The position numbers were made by a program, and so were the translations under genes. From the NCBI RefSeq assembly GCF_003934285.1, contig NZ_RQWJ01000004.1, forward strand, positions 1 through 64,000: 64,000 bases of DNA, written 5' to 3'. The stretch's first letter is position 1. Each line of letters opens with the position of its first letter. Shown one piece after another: positions 47,867 through 59,414 of this stretch. The notes under the pieces were generated by a model. The model was not told the DNA's origin and did not search any database. It saw only the letters and a list, made by a program, of their open reading frames with translations. The DNA comes from Brevundimonas fluminis. GTDB lineage: Bacteria > Pseudomonadota > Alphaproteobacteria > Caulobacterales > Caulobacteraceae.

Positions 47867-48646
47867 ATGACCTCTTCCCCCGACACCTGGACCGTCGCCG
47901 GCCGCACCTTCTCGTCCCGACTGATCGTCGGCACCGGGAAATACGCCAGCTATGAGCAGAACGCGGCGGCGGCCGAGGCGGCGGGGGCCGAGATCGTCAC
48001 CGTGGCGGTGCGCCGGGTGAACCTGACCGATCCGAACCAGCCCATGCTGGTCGATCACGTGAAGCCCGACCGCTTCACCTTTCTGCCCAACACAGCGGGT
48101 TGCTTCACCGGCGAGGACGCGGTGCGGACCCTGCGGCTGGCGCGCGAGGCGGGCGGCTGGGACCTGGTCAAGCTGGAGGTGCTCAGCGACACCGCCCACC
48201 TCTATCCCGACATGCTCGAGACGCTCCGGGCGCTGGACCTGCTGACCAAGGACGGCTTCCAGGTCATGGTCTACTGCACCGACGACGTGGTCATGGCCAA
48301 ACGGCTGGAGGACGCCGGCGCCGCCGCCGTCATGCCGGCCGCCGCGCCCATCGGCTCGGGCCTGGGCATCCAGAACCGCGTCAACATCGGCCTGATCGTG
48401 GAGCAGGCCAAGGTGCCGGTGCTGGTCGACGCGGGCGTCGGCACGCCGTCGGACGCGACCCTGGCGATGGAGCTGGGCTGCGACGCCGTCCTGATGAACA
48501 CCGCCATCGCCGGGGCGAGGGATCCGATCCTGATGGCCGGGGCCATGAAGCACGCCGTGATGGCCGGCCGTCAGGGCTATCTTGCCGGCCGGATGCCCAG
48601 GCGGATGTACGCCAGCGCCAGCTCGCCGCTGTCGGGCCTGATCTGA
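47867..48646 (+). CDS. thiG: Thiazole synthase ThiG
   Basis: A 259-residue TIM-barrel enzyme that forms the thiazole phosphate of thiamine with ThiS and [15 protein letters not shown] at the start, VKLEVLSD with the Schiff-base lysine, the phosphate-binding APIGSGLGI and [25 protein letters not shown] are conserved. No thiO, thiE or thiC lies nearby. Ends three bases from the convergent DsbA-like gene. Confidence 0.96.
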   Translation: MTSSPDTWTVAGRTFSSRLIVGTGKYASYEQNAAAAEAAGAEIVTVAVRRVNLTDPNQPMLVDHVKPDRFTFLPNTAGCFTGEDAVRTLRLAREAGGWDLVKLEVLSDTAHLYPDMLETLRALDLLTKDGFQVMVYCTDDVVMAKRLEDAGAAAVMPAAAPIGSGLGIQNRVNIGLIVEQAKVPVLVDAGVGTPSDATLAMELGCDAVLMNTAIAGARDPILMAGAMKHAVMAGRQGYLAGRMPRRMYASASSPLSGLI

Positions 48647-48649
48647 GGC

Positions 48650-49435
48650 CTAGCGGGCGGCCTGGATGGCGCGGCCGATCGCTTCGGGATCGTTGCTGGG
48701 CATGGCGCGGCCGTTCACGAAGAAGGTGGGCGTGGCGTCCAGACCCATCCGCCCCGCGCCGATCTGCACGTCGGCCAGCACCTGCGCCACGGGGGGGCTC
48801 TGCAGCGCCTCGCGGTTGGGGCCGAGGTTGACGCCGTTTTCGGCCAGCACGCGGTCGATGCCCTCGATGGTCAGCGATCGTTCCGCCATCAGCGCCTGAT
48901 GCACCGGCAGGTACTTGCCCTGGGCATGGGCGACCAGGGCGGCGCGCGCGGCGTACTGCGACGTGATCTCGCCCTCGCGGTCCAGGATCGGCCATTCGCG
49001 AAAGACGAAGCGGACGTCGGGATTGTCCCGCATCAGCTGGATGTAGCCCGGCGCCGCCAGCTTGCAGTAGGGGCAGCGGTAGTCGAAGTACTCGACCACC
49101 GTCACCTTCGCGTCCGCCGGACCGAAGGCGGGCTCGTTCGGGCCCGGCTGCAGGAGGGCCGGATTGGCCTGCGCCGCCTTGGTCAGGGCGTTGACGCGGT
49201 CGGCGTTGGCCTTGACGTCGCGGGCGCGCACCACCTCGTCCAGAACCTCGGGATTGGCCAGCAGGTAGGAGCGCACGCGGGCGCCGAAGTCGCCGCCGCC
49301 GCCCACCTGCGGCCAGACCGCGACGATCAGCGCGAGCACGGCGACCGCGAGGGCGGCGGCCGTGGCGCGGGGATCGCCGAAGCGGGCGAAGGGATCGCGC
49401 GCCGGCGCGGTCTCGGGCGGGGTCTGTTCGGTCAT
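48650..49435 (-). CDS. DsbA-family thiol oxidoreductase, membrane-anchored
   Basis: A 261-residue protein with a transmembrane segment near the N-terminus (about 25-45) and a periplasmic thioredoxin fold with the insertion of DsbA/DsbG types. The redox motif is CPYC (EYFDYRCPYCK), and the cis-proline is in DATPTFFVNG. A helical segment of about 60 residues before the fold is as in ScsC/BdbD-like proteins. Either an oxidase or isomerase is possible. It lies 19 bases after the M48 peptidase gene and is probably co-transcribed with it. Confidence 0.9.
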   Translation of the reverse strand: MTEQTPPETAPARDPFARFGDPRATAAALAVAVLALIVAVWPQVGGGGDFGARVRSYLLANPEVLDEVVRARDVKANADRVNALTKAAQANPALLQPGPNEPAFGPADAKVTVVEYFDYRCPYCKLAAPGYIQLMRDNPDVRFVFREWPILDREGEITSQYAARAALVAHAQGKYLPVHQALMAERSLTIEGIDRVLAENGVNLGPNREALQSPPVAQVLADVQIGAGRMGLDATPTFFVNGRAMPSNDPEAIGRAIQAAR

Positions 49436-49454
49436 GTCGGGTCCGTGTCGGGCG

Positions 49455-50864
49455 TCAGTCGCCGGTGGGGCGGATCACGCCGGGGCGCCGGCGGGCCGTG
49501 TCCTCGTCCAGCCGGCGCAGGTCCTCGTGCGTCGCGCCGGAGGCCAGGATGATGTCCATGGCGCGCCGCCATTCCATGGACCCGGGCTCCAGCATGTCGC
49601 GGGCACGCAGGGCGAACTGCACGGCCTGCCGCTCGTCGCCCATGGCGAAATAGAGCTCGGCGTGGGCCAGGCGTGCCTCGCCCTCCTTGCCCTGGCGGGC
49701 ATAGGCCTGCCCCAGCAGACGCCACGCCAAGCTGTTCTCGGGTTCCAGCGCGACCGCCGTCTTCAGATGGGCGACCGCCTCCTCCACCGCCTCGGTGCGG
49801 CCGGACTCCAGCAGGGCGTGGGCCAGGTTCACGTGCAGCAGCGGGGCGTCGGGCATCAGGCCGACCGACTTGCGGTGGGCCTCCACGGCTTCCGGAGCGC
49901 GCCCCTCCTCGAACAGGATCTGACCGCGCAGTTCCCACAGGAAGGGGTTCTCCGGCTGCTCCGCCAGCAGTTCGTCGACGGCCGCCAGGGCGACCTCGGT
50001 CTCGCCGGCGCGATAGCGGGCGATGGCGCGCGCATAGCGTGCCGGATAGCTGGCGTCCGACTCCGGGTATTTCCGCAGGGTCTGGACCGGCGGCTCCATG
50101 AAGGCGTGGATCTTGGCCAAGACCAGCGCGTGCTCCGCGATCTGCACCGGCGTGTCCACGACGCCGTAGTGTTCGCCCTGGGTCACGATCGGGCGCAGCT
50201 GTTCGATGCGTTGCGACGACAGCGGGTGGCTGCGGAAATAGGGAAAGCGCCGCGCCTCGGAGAAGACCTCCTGAGACCGGAAATTCTCGAAGAAGCCCAG
50301 CAGACCCCGGCCGGACATGCCCGCCCGTTCCAGCGCCCGGGCGGCGGTGATGTCGGCCTCCCCTTCCTGCCCCTGCATGTAGCGCAGGGCCGACAGGGTG
50401 CCGAAATACTGGCTGTTGGCCATCAGCACGGCGGCCGCGTCGGGCGCGCCGGCCACCGCGGCCAGCGCGCCCAGCGCCATGGTCATCAGGAAGGGTTGCA
50501 TCCCGGCCTGCTGGGCTCCGTCCCGCAGGGTGTGCCGGTTCTTGATGTGCCCGCCCTCGTGCGCGATCACGCCGAGCAGCTCGTTGGGCGTGCGCGTGCG
50601 CATGATCAGCCCGGTGTTCAGACCCATGATCCGCCCGCGCGTGGCGAAGGCGTTCAGCTCCTGGTCGTTGACCAGAAGGATGGTGATCTCGTCCGGCTCC
50701 AGCCCCATGGCGACGAAGACCGGCTCGGACCAGTCATGAATGATGCCCTCGATCTCGGTGTCGCGGATCAGGCTCTGGGCGCCGGCCGCCTGTGGGAACA
50801 GCGTCAGGGCGGCCGCCGCGAGAACGGCCGCGGCGCGGGTCGCGGTTCGGGTCAGCCAGCTCAT
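49455..50864 (-). CDS. Exported M48-family metalloprotease with TPR repeats, BepA-like
   Basis: A 469-residue periplasmic protein: signal peptide (to AAGAQ, about residue 31), an M48 zinc protease domain with HEGGH and the third ligand in EGEADITAARALE, and tetratricopeptide repeats from about residue 285 on. The arrangement equals BepA/YfgC, which takes part in outer-membrane protein assembly and removes stalled LptD/BAM substrates in E. coli. ATG 50864 with GGAGTGGAG upstream is preferred to a GTG at 50876. Transcribed with the DsbA-like gene, a sensible pairing for envelope protein folding. Confidence 0.92.
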   Translation of the reverse strand: MSWLTRTATRAAAVLAAAALTLFPQAAGAQSLIRDTEIEGIIHDWSEPVFVAMGLEPDEITILLVNDQELNAFATRGRIMGLNTGLIMRTRTPNELLGVIAHEGGHIKNRHTLRDGAQQAGMQPFLMTMALGALAAVAGAPDAAAVLMANSQYFGTLSALRYMQGQEGEADITAARALERAGMSGRGLLGFFENFRSQEVFSEARRFPYFRSHPLSSQRIEQLRPIVTQGEHYGVVDTPVQIAEHALVLAKIHAFMEPPVQTLRKYPESDASYPARYARAIARYRAGETEVALAAVDELLAEQPENPFLWELRGQILFEEGRAPEAVEAHRKSVGLMPDAPLLHVNLAHALLESGRTEAVEEAVAHLKTAVALEPENSLAWRLLGQAYARQGKEGEARLAHAELYFAMGDERQAVQFALRARDMLEPGSMEWRRAMDIILASGATHEDLRRLDEDTARRRPGVIRPTGD

Positions 50865-50983
50865 TGAACGCTCCACTCCTGACGCCCCTCCGGCTTCATC
50901 CTAGGGCGTGACGGCCGCAGGTGAAACCGCGTCGACGGGTCGCTCCCTGCGTCCGAAACCATCGTGGCCGACTGATGGCGCCG

Positions 50984-53509
50984 TTACAGACGCCACCAGC
51001 CGCGCTTCGGTTTGGGCGGCGGCGCGGTGATCTGGGCCGGATCGTCCTCGGCGACCCCGGCAGGCGCCCGCGACCGCTCGGGCTTCGGCGCCGGAGCGGC
51101 CGAGACGGCGGGCTCGGGCTCCGGCTCGACGGCCGTTTCGACCTCGTCGGCGTCGACCGGAGCCTCTTCGGCTTCGGCCGTCGGGGACTCGACCTCCTCC
51201 GCCGGCGCGTCGAGGGCAGGGGCCTCCAGCGCCGGCGCGGCTTCGGCGACGACCGCGTCTTCCGTTCCCTCGGCGGCGGTCACCTTGCGGCGCACGCGGC
51301 GACGCTTGGGCTCGGCCGGCATTGCGACGGGAGCGGCGTCCGCAGCGGGGTCGGCGGTCTCAGCGATGTCCTGGACGCTTTCGGCGACCTCGGTCCCGTC
51401 GGTCGTCGCGAGACCCTCACCGCGCTCGCCGCGTCCGCGGCCCCGACGCCGACGACGCCGTCCGCCGCGCTCGCCGTCGCCGCGAGCTTCGTCCGATCGG
51501 GTCTCCTCGTTCAGGCGCGGAGCGTCTTCCGCACGGACCGGAGCTTCGCCGCCGGCCTGCGGCTGCAGGGGATCGAACCAGACGAAGGGGTCCTGAAGCG
51601 ACGGCGTGCGGCCGCGGACCCAGACGAAACCGTCCTTCTCGCCCGCGTCCTCGCGCGCCCGGCGACCGCCGCGGCGTCCGCGACGGCGGCGGCGTCCGCC
51701 CTCGCCGTCGTCGTCGCTCTCGGCGCGACGGGGCCCGCGCGCCTCGCGGCGGGGCTCGTCCTCGTCGTCCTCGGCCGCGTCCTCGTCCTCGTCGTCTCCG
51801 AAGACGTCCTCGGCGGTCTCGTCCTCCTCCTCGGCCTCGTCGTAGACGAAGTCGTCGGTCAGATCGGCCGGATCGAAGTCCGCGGCCGGAGGCACGAAGT
51901 CCTCATTCGTCTCGATCCGGTCGACCGCGCTCTCGGCCTGCCCCAGCCGGTCGTCGACCATGACCACCAGGGTCACGCCGCGCTGTTCCAGCAGGCGGTC
52001 CAGATGACCCCGCTTGAAGTTCAGGATGTACAGGGCCGTGGCCGTGGGCACGCGCAGGTTAACCACCCCCGCGCCGTTCTTGCCCACCTCGATGTCGACG
52101 GCGCGCAGGGCCATCAGGGCCGCGCTCTCGGCCGAGCGAACGCGCCCGGCGCCGTGGCAGTGCGGGCAGGCCTCCGTCGCGCCTTCGATCACCCCGAGGC
52201 GGCGCCGCTGGCGGCTGATCTCCATCAGACCGAAGCCGGAAATCTTGCCCATCTGGATGCGGGCCCGGTCCTGGGCCAGGGCGTCCTTCAGGCACTTCTC
52301 GACGGCGCGGTTGTTCTTCGACTCCTCCATGTCGATGAAGTCGATGACGATGAGACCGGCCAGGTCGCGCAGACGCAGCTGGCGGGCGGCCTCGGCCGCG
52401 GCCTCCATGTTGGTCTTGAACGCCGTCTGCTCGACGTTCCGCTCCTTGGTGGCGCGGCCGGAGTTGACGTCGATCGCCACCAGGGCCTCGGTCTGGTTGA
52501 TCACCAGGTAGCCGCCGGACTTCAGGTTCACGACCGGCTGGTGGATCTGGTGCAGTATCTCTTCGATGCCGTTCGCGGCGAACAGCGGCTTGGAGCCGCG
52601 GTACAGGTGCACCTTCTTCGCCTGGCTGGGCATCAGCACGCGCATGAAGTCGCGCGCTTCCTTCCAGCCCTCGACGCCCTCCACCTGGATGCCGTCGAAG
52701 TCCTTGTCGAACATGTCCCGCACGGCGCGGCGGACCAGGTTCTCCTCCTCATGGATCATCGCCGGGGCGTTGGACCGCAGCGTCGTCTCGCGGATCGTCT
52801 CCCACAGGCGCAGCAGATATTCGTAGTCGCGCTTGATCTCGGCCTTGGTGCGCTTGGCCCCCGCCGTGCGGATGATCAGGCCCATGCCGCGCGGCACGTC
52901 CAGCGACGCGGCGGCGGCCTTCAGCCGCTTGCGGTCTGCGGCGTTGGTGATCTTGCGCGAGATGCCGCCGCCCTTGCCGGTGTTGGGCATCAGCACGCAG
53001 TAGCGGCCAGCCAGCGACAGCCAGGTGGTCAGCGCGGCGCCCTTGCCGCCGCGCTCGTCCTTGACGACCTGCACCAGCAGGATCTGGCGGCGCTTGATGA
53101 CGTCTTGGATCTTGTAGCGGCGCATCAGGCGGCGCTTCAGGCGCTCCTCGTCGGCCAGCTTGCCTTCGCTGTCGCCTTCGTCGTCCGCGCTCTCGCGGCC
53201 TAGATCGTCCTCATGATCCTCGTCCGTCGCGGCCTCGGCCATGATGGCCTCGCGGTCGGCGACCGGGATCTGGTAATAGTCGGGGTGGATTTCGTTGAAG
53301 GCCAGGAAGCCGTGGCGGTTGCCGCCGTATTCCACGAACGCCGCCTGCAGGCTGGGTTCGACCCGGGTCACCTTGGCGAGGTAGATGTTCCCGCGCAGCT
53401 GGCGCCGCGCCTTGGATTCAAAGTCGAATTCCTCGACCTGACGGCCCTGGACGATGGCGACGCGGGTTTCTTCCGCGTGCGCCGCGTCGATCAACATGGT
53501 CTTTGACAT
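50984..53509 (-). CDS. rne: Ribonuclease E
   Basis: An 841-residue endoribonuclease of mRNA turnover and rRNA processing. The S1 domain (about 35-200) contains an acidic insertion; the DNase I-like domain has the magnesium ligands in VAIDVNSGRA and GLIVIDFIDME; the zinc link is ACPHCHGAGR. The C-terminal half is low-complexity, Glu/Asp/Arg-rich and scaffold-like, ending in KRGWWRL, like the GWW motif that binds PNPase in Caulobacter. ATG 53509 agrees with family starts. Confidence 0.95.
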   Translation of the reverse strand: MSKTMLIDAAHAEETRVAIVQGRQVEEFDFESKARRQLRGNIYLAKVTRVEPSLQAAFVEYGGNRHGFLAFNEIHPDYYQIPVADREAIMAEAATDEDHEDDLGRESADDEGDSEGKLADEERLKRRLMRRYKIQDVIKRRQILLVQVVKDERGGKGAALTTWLSLAGRYCVLMPNTGKGGGISRKITNAADRKRLKAAAASLDVPRGMGLIIRTAGAKRTKAEIKRDYEYLLRLWETIRETTLRSNAPAMIHEEENLVRRAVRDMFDKDFDGIQVEGVEGWKEARDFMRVLMPSQAKKVHLYRGSKPLFAANGIEEILHQIHQPVVNLKSGGYLVINQTEALVAIDVNSGRATKERNVEQTAFKTNMEAAAEAARQLRLRDLAGLIVIDFIDMEESKNNRAVEKCLKDALAQDRARIQMGKISGFGLMEISRQRRRLGVIEGATEACPHCHGAGRVRSAESAALMALRAVDIEVGKNGAGVVNLRVPTATALYILNFKRGHLDRLLEQRGVTLVVMVDDRLGQAESAVDRIETNEDFVPPAADFDPADLTDDFVYDEAEEEDETAEDVFGDDEDEDAAEDDEDEPRREARGPRRAESDDDGEGGRRRRRGRRGGRRAREDAGEKDGFVWVRGRTPSLQDPFVWFDPLQPQAGGEAPVRAEDAPRLNEETRSDEARGDGERGGRRRRRRGRGRGERGEGLATTDGTEVAESVQDIAETADPAADAAPVAMPAEPKRRRVRRKVTAAEGTEDAVVAEAAPALEAPALDAPAEEVESPTAEAEEAPVDADEVETAVEPEPEPAVSAAPAPKPERSRAPAGVAEDDPAQITAPPPKPKRGWWRL

Positions 53510-53892
53510 CAAAAGTCTCTCTCTGGCGCGCTCGGTCGTCCGCTCCGGGGCCTTGCCCGGTCGCCGCGACGGCTCGCCGAATGGAATGAGGGGCGCACGG
53601 ATGGGCCGTCGCGCCGCGTCGCCCTTGGGGCGGCGGCGTCAGGGTCCGGTCGGACCGCGGGTTGGCCAAGGCGTGCAAGCCCATGGGTTCGGTTCATCCG
53701 GGGATCGGCCGTCCAGCGACGTCCGCCCCCTCTGTCGGGCGGCGCATGGCCGGCCCGGATGGCGTAGGGGTGCCGCGGGGAGGGCGCGCCGGTCAGGAGA
53801 TTCCTTCGGCGCGATCAGACGCGGACGGCCGAACATAGGGGCGCCCACCGCGAATTGAAAGCACGTCCCCGCTTAACGGAATCCACAGGACG
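53510..53892. promoter_or_regulatory. Divergent rne/amidase intergenic region and rne leader
   Basis: The 383-base gap has no credible gene. On the minus strand it would be a long GC-rich rne leader with stems at 53643-53656 (GGTCC/GGACC) and 53723-53742 (CCGCCC/GGGCGG). RNase E leaders are autoregulatory in enterobacteria; similar control here is inference. A possible minus-strand promoter is TTTCAA (53860-53855), 17 bases, TATGTT (53837-53832), which is weak. Confidence 0.3.
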
Positions 53893-55155
53893 ATGCCGCA
53901 GGATGGCCGCCGTATCCACGTTTCGTCCGCGAAGACCGTCAGAATGCGTGCTTCCTTCTCGTTTCCGACCGCAGGCTGGCGTCCTCGCGACTGGGCCCTG
54001 ACGGCGTTGGCCTTCGTGGTCGTGTGCGTCGTCGGCCTGACGGCGGGCCGCGGGCTGGCCGCTTTCGGCGGCGACGTGCTCCGCCTGCGCCTCGGCGGCG
54101 ACGCCCAGGCCACGCGCGTGGTCGTCGATCTGGACGGCGCGGTCGAGGGTTCGGTGGTCGAAGCCGGCCGCGACGGCCGCGTGGTCGTCGCCCTGCGCGG
54201 CGCCCGCGCGCGCTCGCCGCTGGAAGGCGAGGGCAGGGGGCTGGTCCGCCGGTGGCGCGTGGCCTCGGAGTCCGGCGGATCGCGCGTGGAGCTGACCCTC
54301 GCCGCCGGCGCCCGCATCGAGCGCCGCTTCCTGCTCCCGCCGGGCGACGGCGTGGAGCATCACCGCTACGTCGTCGACCTCGCCGCCGACGGGCGTCCGG
54401 CCGCCGCGGCCGCCGCCGAGCCGCGCCCCTCGGCACGGCGCGAGAAGCCCCTGATCGTCATCGACGCCGGGCATGGCGGCCGGGATCCCGGCTCCCTGGG
54501 CGCCTCTCACCGCGAGAGCGAACTGGCGCTGGCCGCCGCGCTCGACCTGAAGTCCGAGCTGGAGCGGACCGGTCGCTATCGCGTGATGCTGACGCGCGAC
54601 CGGGACGTCTACGTGCCGCTGCAGCGTCGGGTCGAGATCGCGCGCCGCGCGGGCGCCGATCTGTTCATCTCGCTGCATCTCGATTCGTCGGCCGACCCGG
54701 CCACGCGCGGCGCCAGCGTCTACACCCTGTCCGAACAGGGGGCCGGCCGCGCCGTGCGCGAGTTCACCGGACGCGACGACTGGACGCGCGAACTGGACCT
54801 CCCGGGTCGGGATCCCGGCGTGGACCGCATCCTGCTGGACATCACCCAGCGGTCGACCCAGAATCAGTCCGCCCGCTTCGCCCGCGGCCTGCTGGGCGAG
54901 ATCGAAGGCGCCGGCCACCCCATGCTGCGGCGCAGCCACCGCGACGCCGGCCTGGCCGTCCTGCTGGCCCCCGACGTGCCCGCCGTCCTGCTCGAAATGG
55001 GCTTCATCACCAATCCCGACGACGCCCGGGCGATGGGCAGCCAGTCCGGACGTCGCCGCCTGATGCGGGCGGTGGTCCGGGGCATCGACGCCTTCTTCCT
55101 CGACGCCGAACCTCTGCGCCACGCGTCGACCGGGAACGCCGCCGGACGCCCCTGA
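53893..55155 (+). CDS. N-acetylmuramoyl-L-alanine amidase
   Basis: A 420-residue periplasmic amidase (Amidase_3) that splits septal peptidoglycan. One hydrophobic segment (about 33-53) precedes an AMIN-like domain (about 60-170). Zinc ligands are in IDAGHGGRDPG (His), RESELAL (Glu) and SLHLDSS (His); the catalytic Glu is in LLEMGFITNPDDA. ATG 53893 or the internal ATG 53944 could start it; I kept the longer. PBP1a follows 60 bases later, a common pairing in alphaproteobacteria. Confidence 0.93.
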   Translation: MPQDGRRIHVSSAKTVRMRASFSFPTAGWRPRDWALTALAFVVVCVVGLTAGRGLAAFGGDVLRLRLGGDAQATRVVVDLDGAVEGSVVEAGRDGRVVVALRGARARSPLEGEGRGLVRRWRVASESGGSRVELTLAAGARIERRFLLPPGDGVEHHRYVVDLAADGRPAAAAAAEPRPSARREKPLIVIDAGHGGRDPGSLGASHRESELALAAALDLKSELERTGRYRVMLTRDRDVYVPLQRRVEIARRAGADLFISLHLDSSADPATRGASVYTLSEQGAGRAVREFTGRDDWTRELDLPGRDPGVDRILLDITQRSTQNQSARFARGLLGEIEGAGHPMLRRSHRDAGLAVLLAPDVPAVLLEMGFITNPDDARAMGSQSGRRRLMRAVVRGIDAFFLDAEPLRHASTGNAAGRP

Positions 55156-55159
55156 CCCT

Positions 55160-55188
55160 TTGATCCCGTCGCCGACGCGGGCTACACA
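55160..55188 (+). promoter_or_regulatory. Candidate promoter of the PBP1a gene
   Basis: TTGATC (55160-55165), a 17-base spacer and TACACA (55183-55188), 28 bases before the GTG start. Confidence 0.45.
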
Positions 55189-55215
55189 AACGCCGGGCGT
55201 CGCTCGGAGTATCTG

Positions 55216-57630
<2,415 letters not shown>

Positions 57631-57700
57631 CGCGGGGGCTTCCCCCGGGCGGCGGACCCCTCTATCTCCGCGCCTCACCATTTTGATCGCGGAGTTTGCG

Positions 57701-58823
57701 ATGAGACCGGATGTCGAGGCCATGAAGGCCGACATCGAGCAGAGCGTCGCTCTGCTCAGGAGGCGTCTTTGACTGGGATGCCGCTCTAAGAAAGCTCGAC
57801 GAGCTGAACGCCCGGGTCGAAGACCCGACCCTGTGGGACGACCCCGAACAGGCCCAGGCCGTCAGCCGCGACCGCTCGCGGCTCGAGGCCCAGATAAACG
57901 CCGTCCGCGAGATGGAGCAGGGCGTCGAGGACGCCGTCATGCTGTCCGAGATGGCCGACGAGGAGGGCGATGAGGAGGCCCTGGAAGGGGCCCGCGCCGA
58001 CCTTCGCGCCATCAAGGAACGCGCGGCGCGCGCCGAGCTGGAGGCACTGCTGTCCGGCGAGGCCGACGGCAACGACGCCTATCTGGAAGTGAACTCCGGC
58101 GCCGGGGGCACCGAGTCGAACGACTGGGCCGGCATGCTGCTGCGCATGTACACCCGCTGGGCCCGCGCCCACGGCTATGAGGTCGAGGTCGAGGCGGAGG
58201 AGGGCGGCGAGCAGGCCGGCATCAAGTCTGCCACCATCCAGGTGAAGGGACCCAACGCGTACGGCTGGCTGAAATCGGAATCTGGCGTGCACCGACTGGT
58301 GCGGATCAGCCCCTACGACGCCGCCGCCAAGCGCCACACCAGCTTCGCCTCGATCGGGGTCTCGCCGGTGGTCGACGACGCGATCGAGATCGACATCAAC
58401 CCGGCCGACGTGCGCACCGACACCTATCGGGCGTCCGGAGCCGGCGGTCAGCACATCAACAAGACGGACTCGGCCGTGCGTCTGACGCACGTTCCCACGA
58501 ACACCGTCGTCGCCTGTCAGGCGGGCCGGTCGCAGCACCAGAACCGCGAGCAGGCCTGGAAGATGCTGCGCGCGCGCCTGTACGAGCTGGAGCTGCAGAA
58601 GCGGGAGGCCGCGGCCCAGGCCCTGGCCGACGCCAAGACCGACATCGGCTGGGGTCACCAGATCCGATCATACGTCCTGCAGCCGTACCAGATGGTGAAG
58701 GACCTGCGGACCAACGTGGAGACGTCCGACACCCAGGGCGTGCTGGACGGCGACCTCGACCAGTTCATGGGCGCGGCGCTCGCCGCGCGCGTGGGCGAGA
58801 CCCGCGGGTCGACGGTGGAATGA
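57701..58823 (+). CDS. prfB: Peptide chain release factor 2, programmed +1 frameshift
   Basis: RF2 of 373 residues after frameshift (23 codons from 57701-57769, then 57771-58823). The first frame reads to CTT TGA at 57767-57772; skipping T57770 continues at GAC TGG GAT, the universal RF2 sequence. AGGAGG lies at 57758-57763, three bases before CTT, exactly the E. coli arrangement that senses RF2 shortage. The GGQ motif ([11 protein letters not shown]) and the RHTSFAS segment are present; the tripeptide anticodon reads SPY in RISPYDAA, where E. coli has SPF. GGAG precedes the ATG. Confidence 0.95.
57758..57773 (+). promoter_or_regulatory. RF2 programmed +1 frameshift site
   Basis: AGGAGG (57758-57763), spacer CGT, slippery CTT, in-frame stop TGA followed by C. 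All elements of the classical RF2 recoding site are intact. Confidence 0.93.
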
Positions 58824-58829
58824 GCCAAC

Positions 58830-58852
58830 CTCCCCGCCCGCAAGGCGGGGAG
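58830..58852. terminator. Hairpin between prfB and the bactofilin gene
   Basis: CTCCCCGCC (58830-58838) pairs perfectly with GGCGGGGAG (58844-58852), loop CGCAA. It lies between convergent genes but has no T-tract. It may be a terminator or a repeated extragenic element. Confidence 0.5.
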
Positions 58853-58859
58853 CTCAGCT

Positions 58860-59414
58860 TCAGTTCGACATCGAGATGGTTTGGGTCGCCGGTTGGGTCG
58901 GCGCGGGCTGCGTCGGAGCGGCGGCGGGCTGAGCGGCCGGCGCCGGCTTGGGGGCCGGGGCCGCATCGCGGCGTCCCTGGATGCAGCGGCCCTGGAAGTA
59001 GGCGCCGACGTCGATCGACAGCTGCTCGGCGGTGATGTCGCCGTCGACATAGGCGGTTGACACCAGCTTCACCTGCTTGCCGGTCACGGCCCCCTGAACC
59101 CGGCCGCGGATCTCGATGTAGTCGGCCGACACGTTGCCGTCGACGGCGCCGGTCTCGCCGACGATCAGGCGACCCACGCGCACGTCGCCCTTGATCTGGC
59201 CGTCGATCTGCAGGTCGCCGCCGCCCGAGACGTTGCCTTCGAAATTGAGGTCGGCCGACAGGGTCGACAGGCCTCGGCCGGGGGTTGCCGCGGCGGGCGC
59301 CGGAGCCGACGGCTGGGCCGCGCGCGGGGCGGCGGGCGCCGGAATGTCCGGCAGCGGCGGGATGGCGGTGGATTTCGCATCGGCCGGGGAGGGCGACTTC
59401 GACTTATTGAACAA
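58860..59414 (-). CDS. Bactofilin
   Basis: A 184-residue cytoskeletal protein. A central domain (about 48-150) has the short repeating hydrophobic pattern of the DUF583 beta-helix (GDLQIDGQIKGDVRVGRLIVG), flanked by Pro/Ala-rich disordered tails. Bactofilins form filaments without nucleotide and recruit wall enzymes (BacA in Caulobacter stalks). The N-terminus MFNKSKS resembles the BacA membrane-targeting peptide. The start is a rare TTG (59414), with GGAG six bases upstream; it overlaps the end of the M23 gene by 11 bases. Confidence 0.93.
   Translation of the reverse strand: MFNKSKSPSPADAKSTAIPPLPDIPAPAAPRAAQPSAPAPAAATPGRGLSTLSADLNFEGNVSGGGDLQIDGQIKGDVRVGRLIVGETGAVDGNVSADYIEIRGRVQGAVTGKQVKLVSTAYVDGDITAEQLSIDVGAYFQGRCIQGRRDAAPAPKPAPAAQPAAAPTQPAPTQPATQTISMSN

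Noticed and set aside
50921..53203. A 760-codon plus-strand open frame over rne
   Set aside because: Antisense to RNase E; no domain, Ala/Val/Leu-rich shadow sequence.
53639..53848. Small open frames on the minus strand between rne and the amidase
   Set aside because: Pro/Arg-rich, without a ribosome-binding site, in a region better explained as the rne leader.
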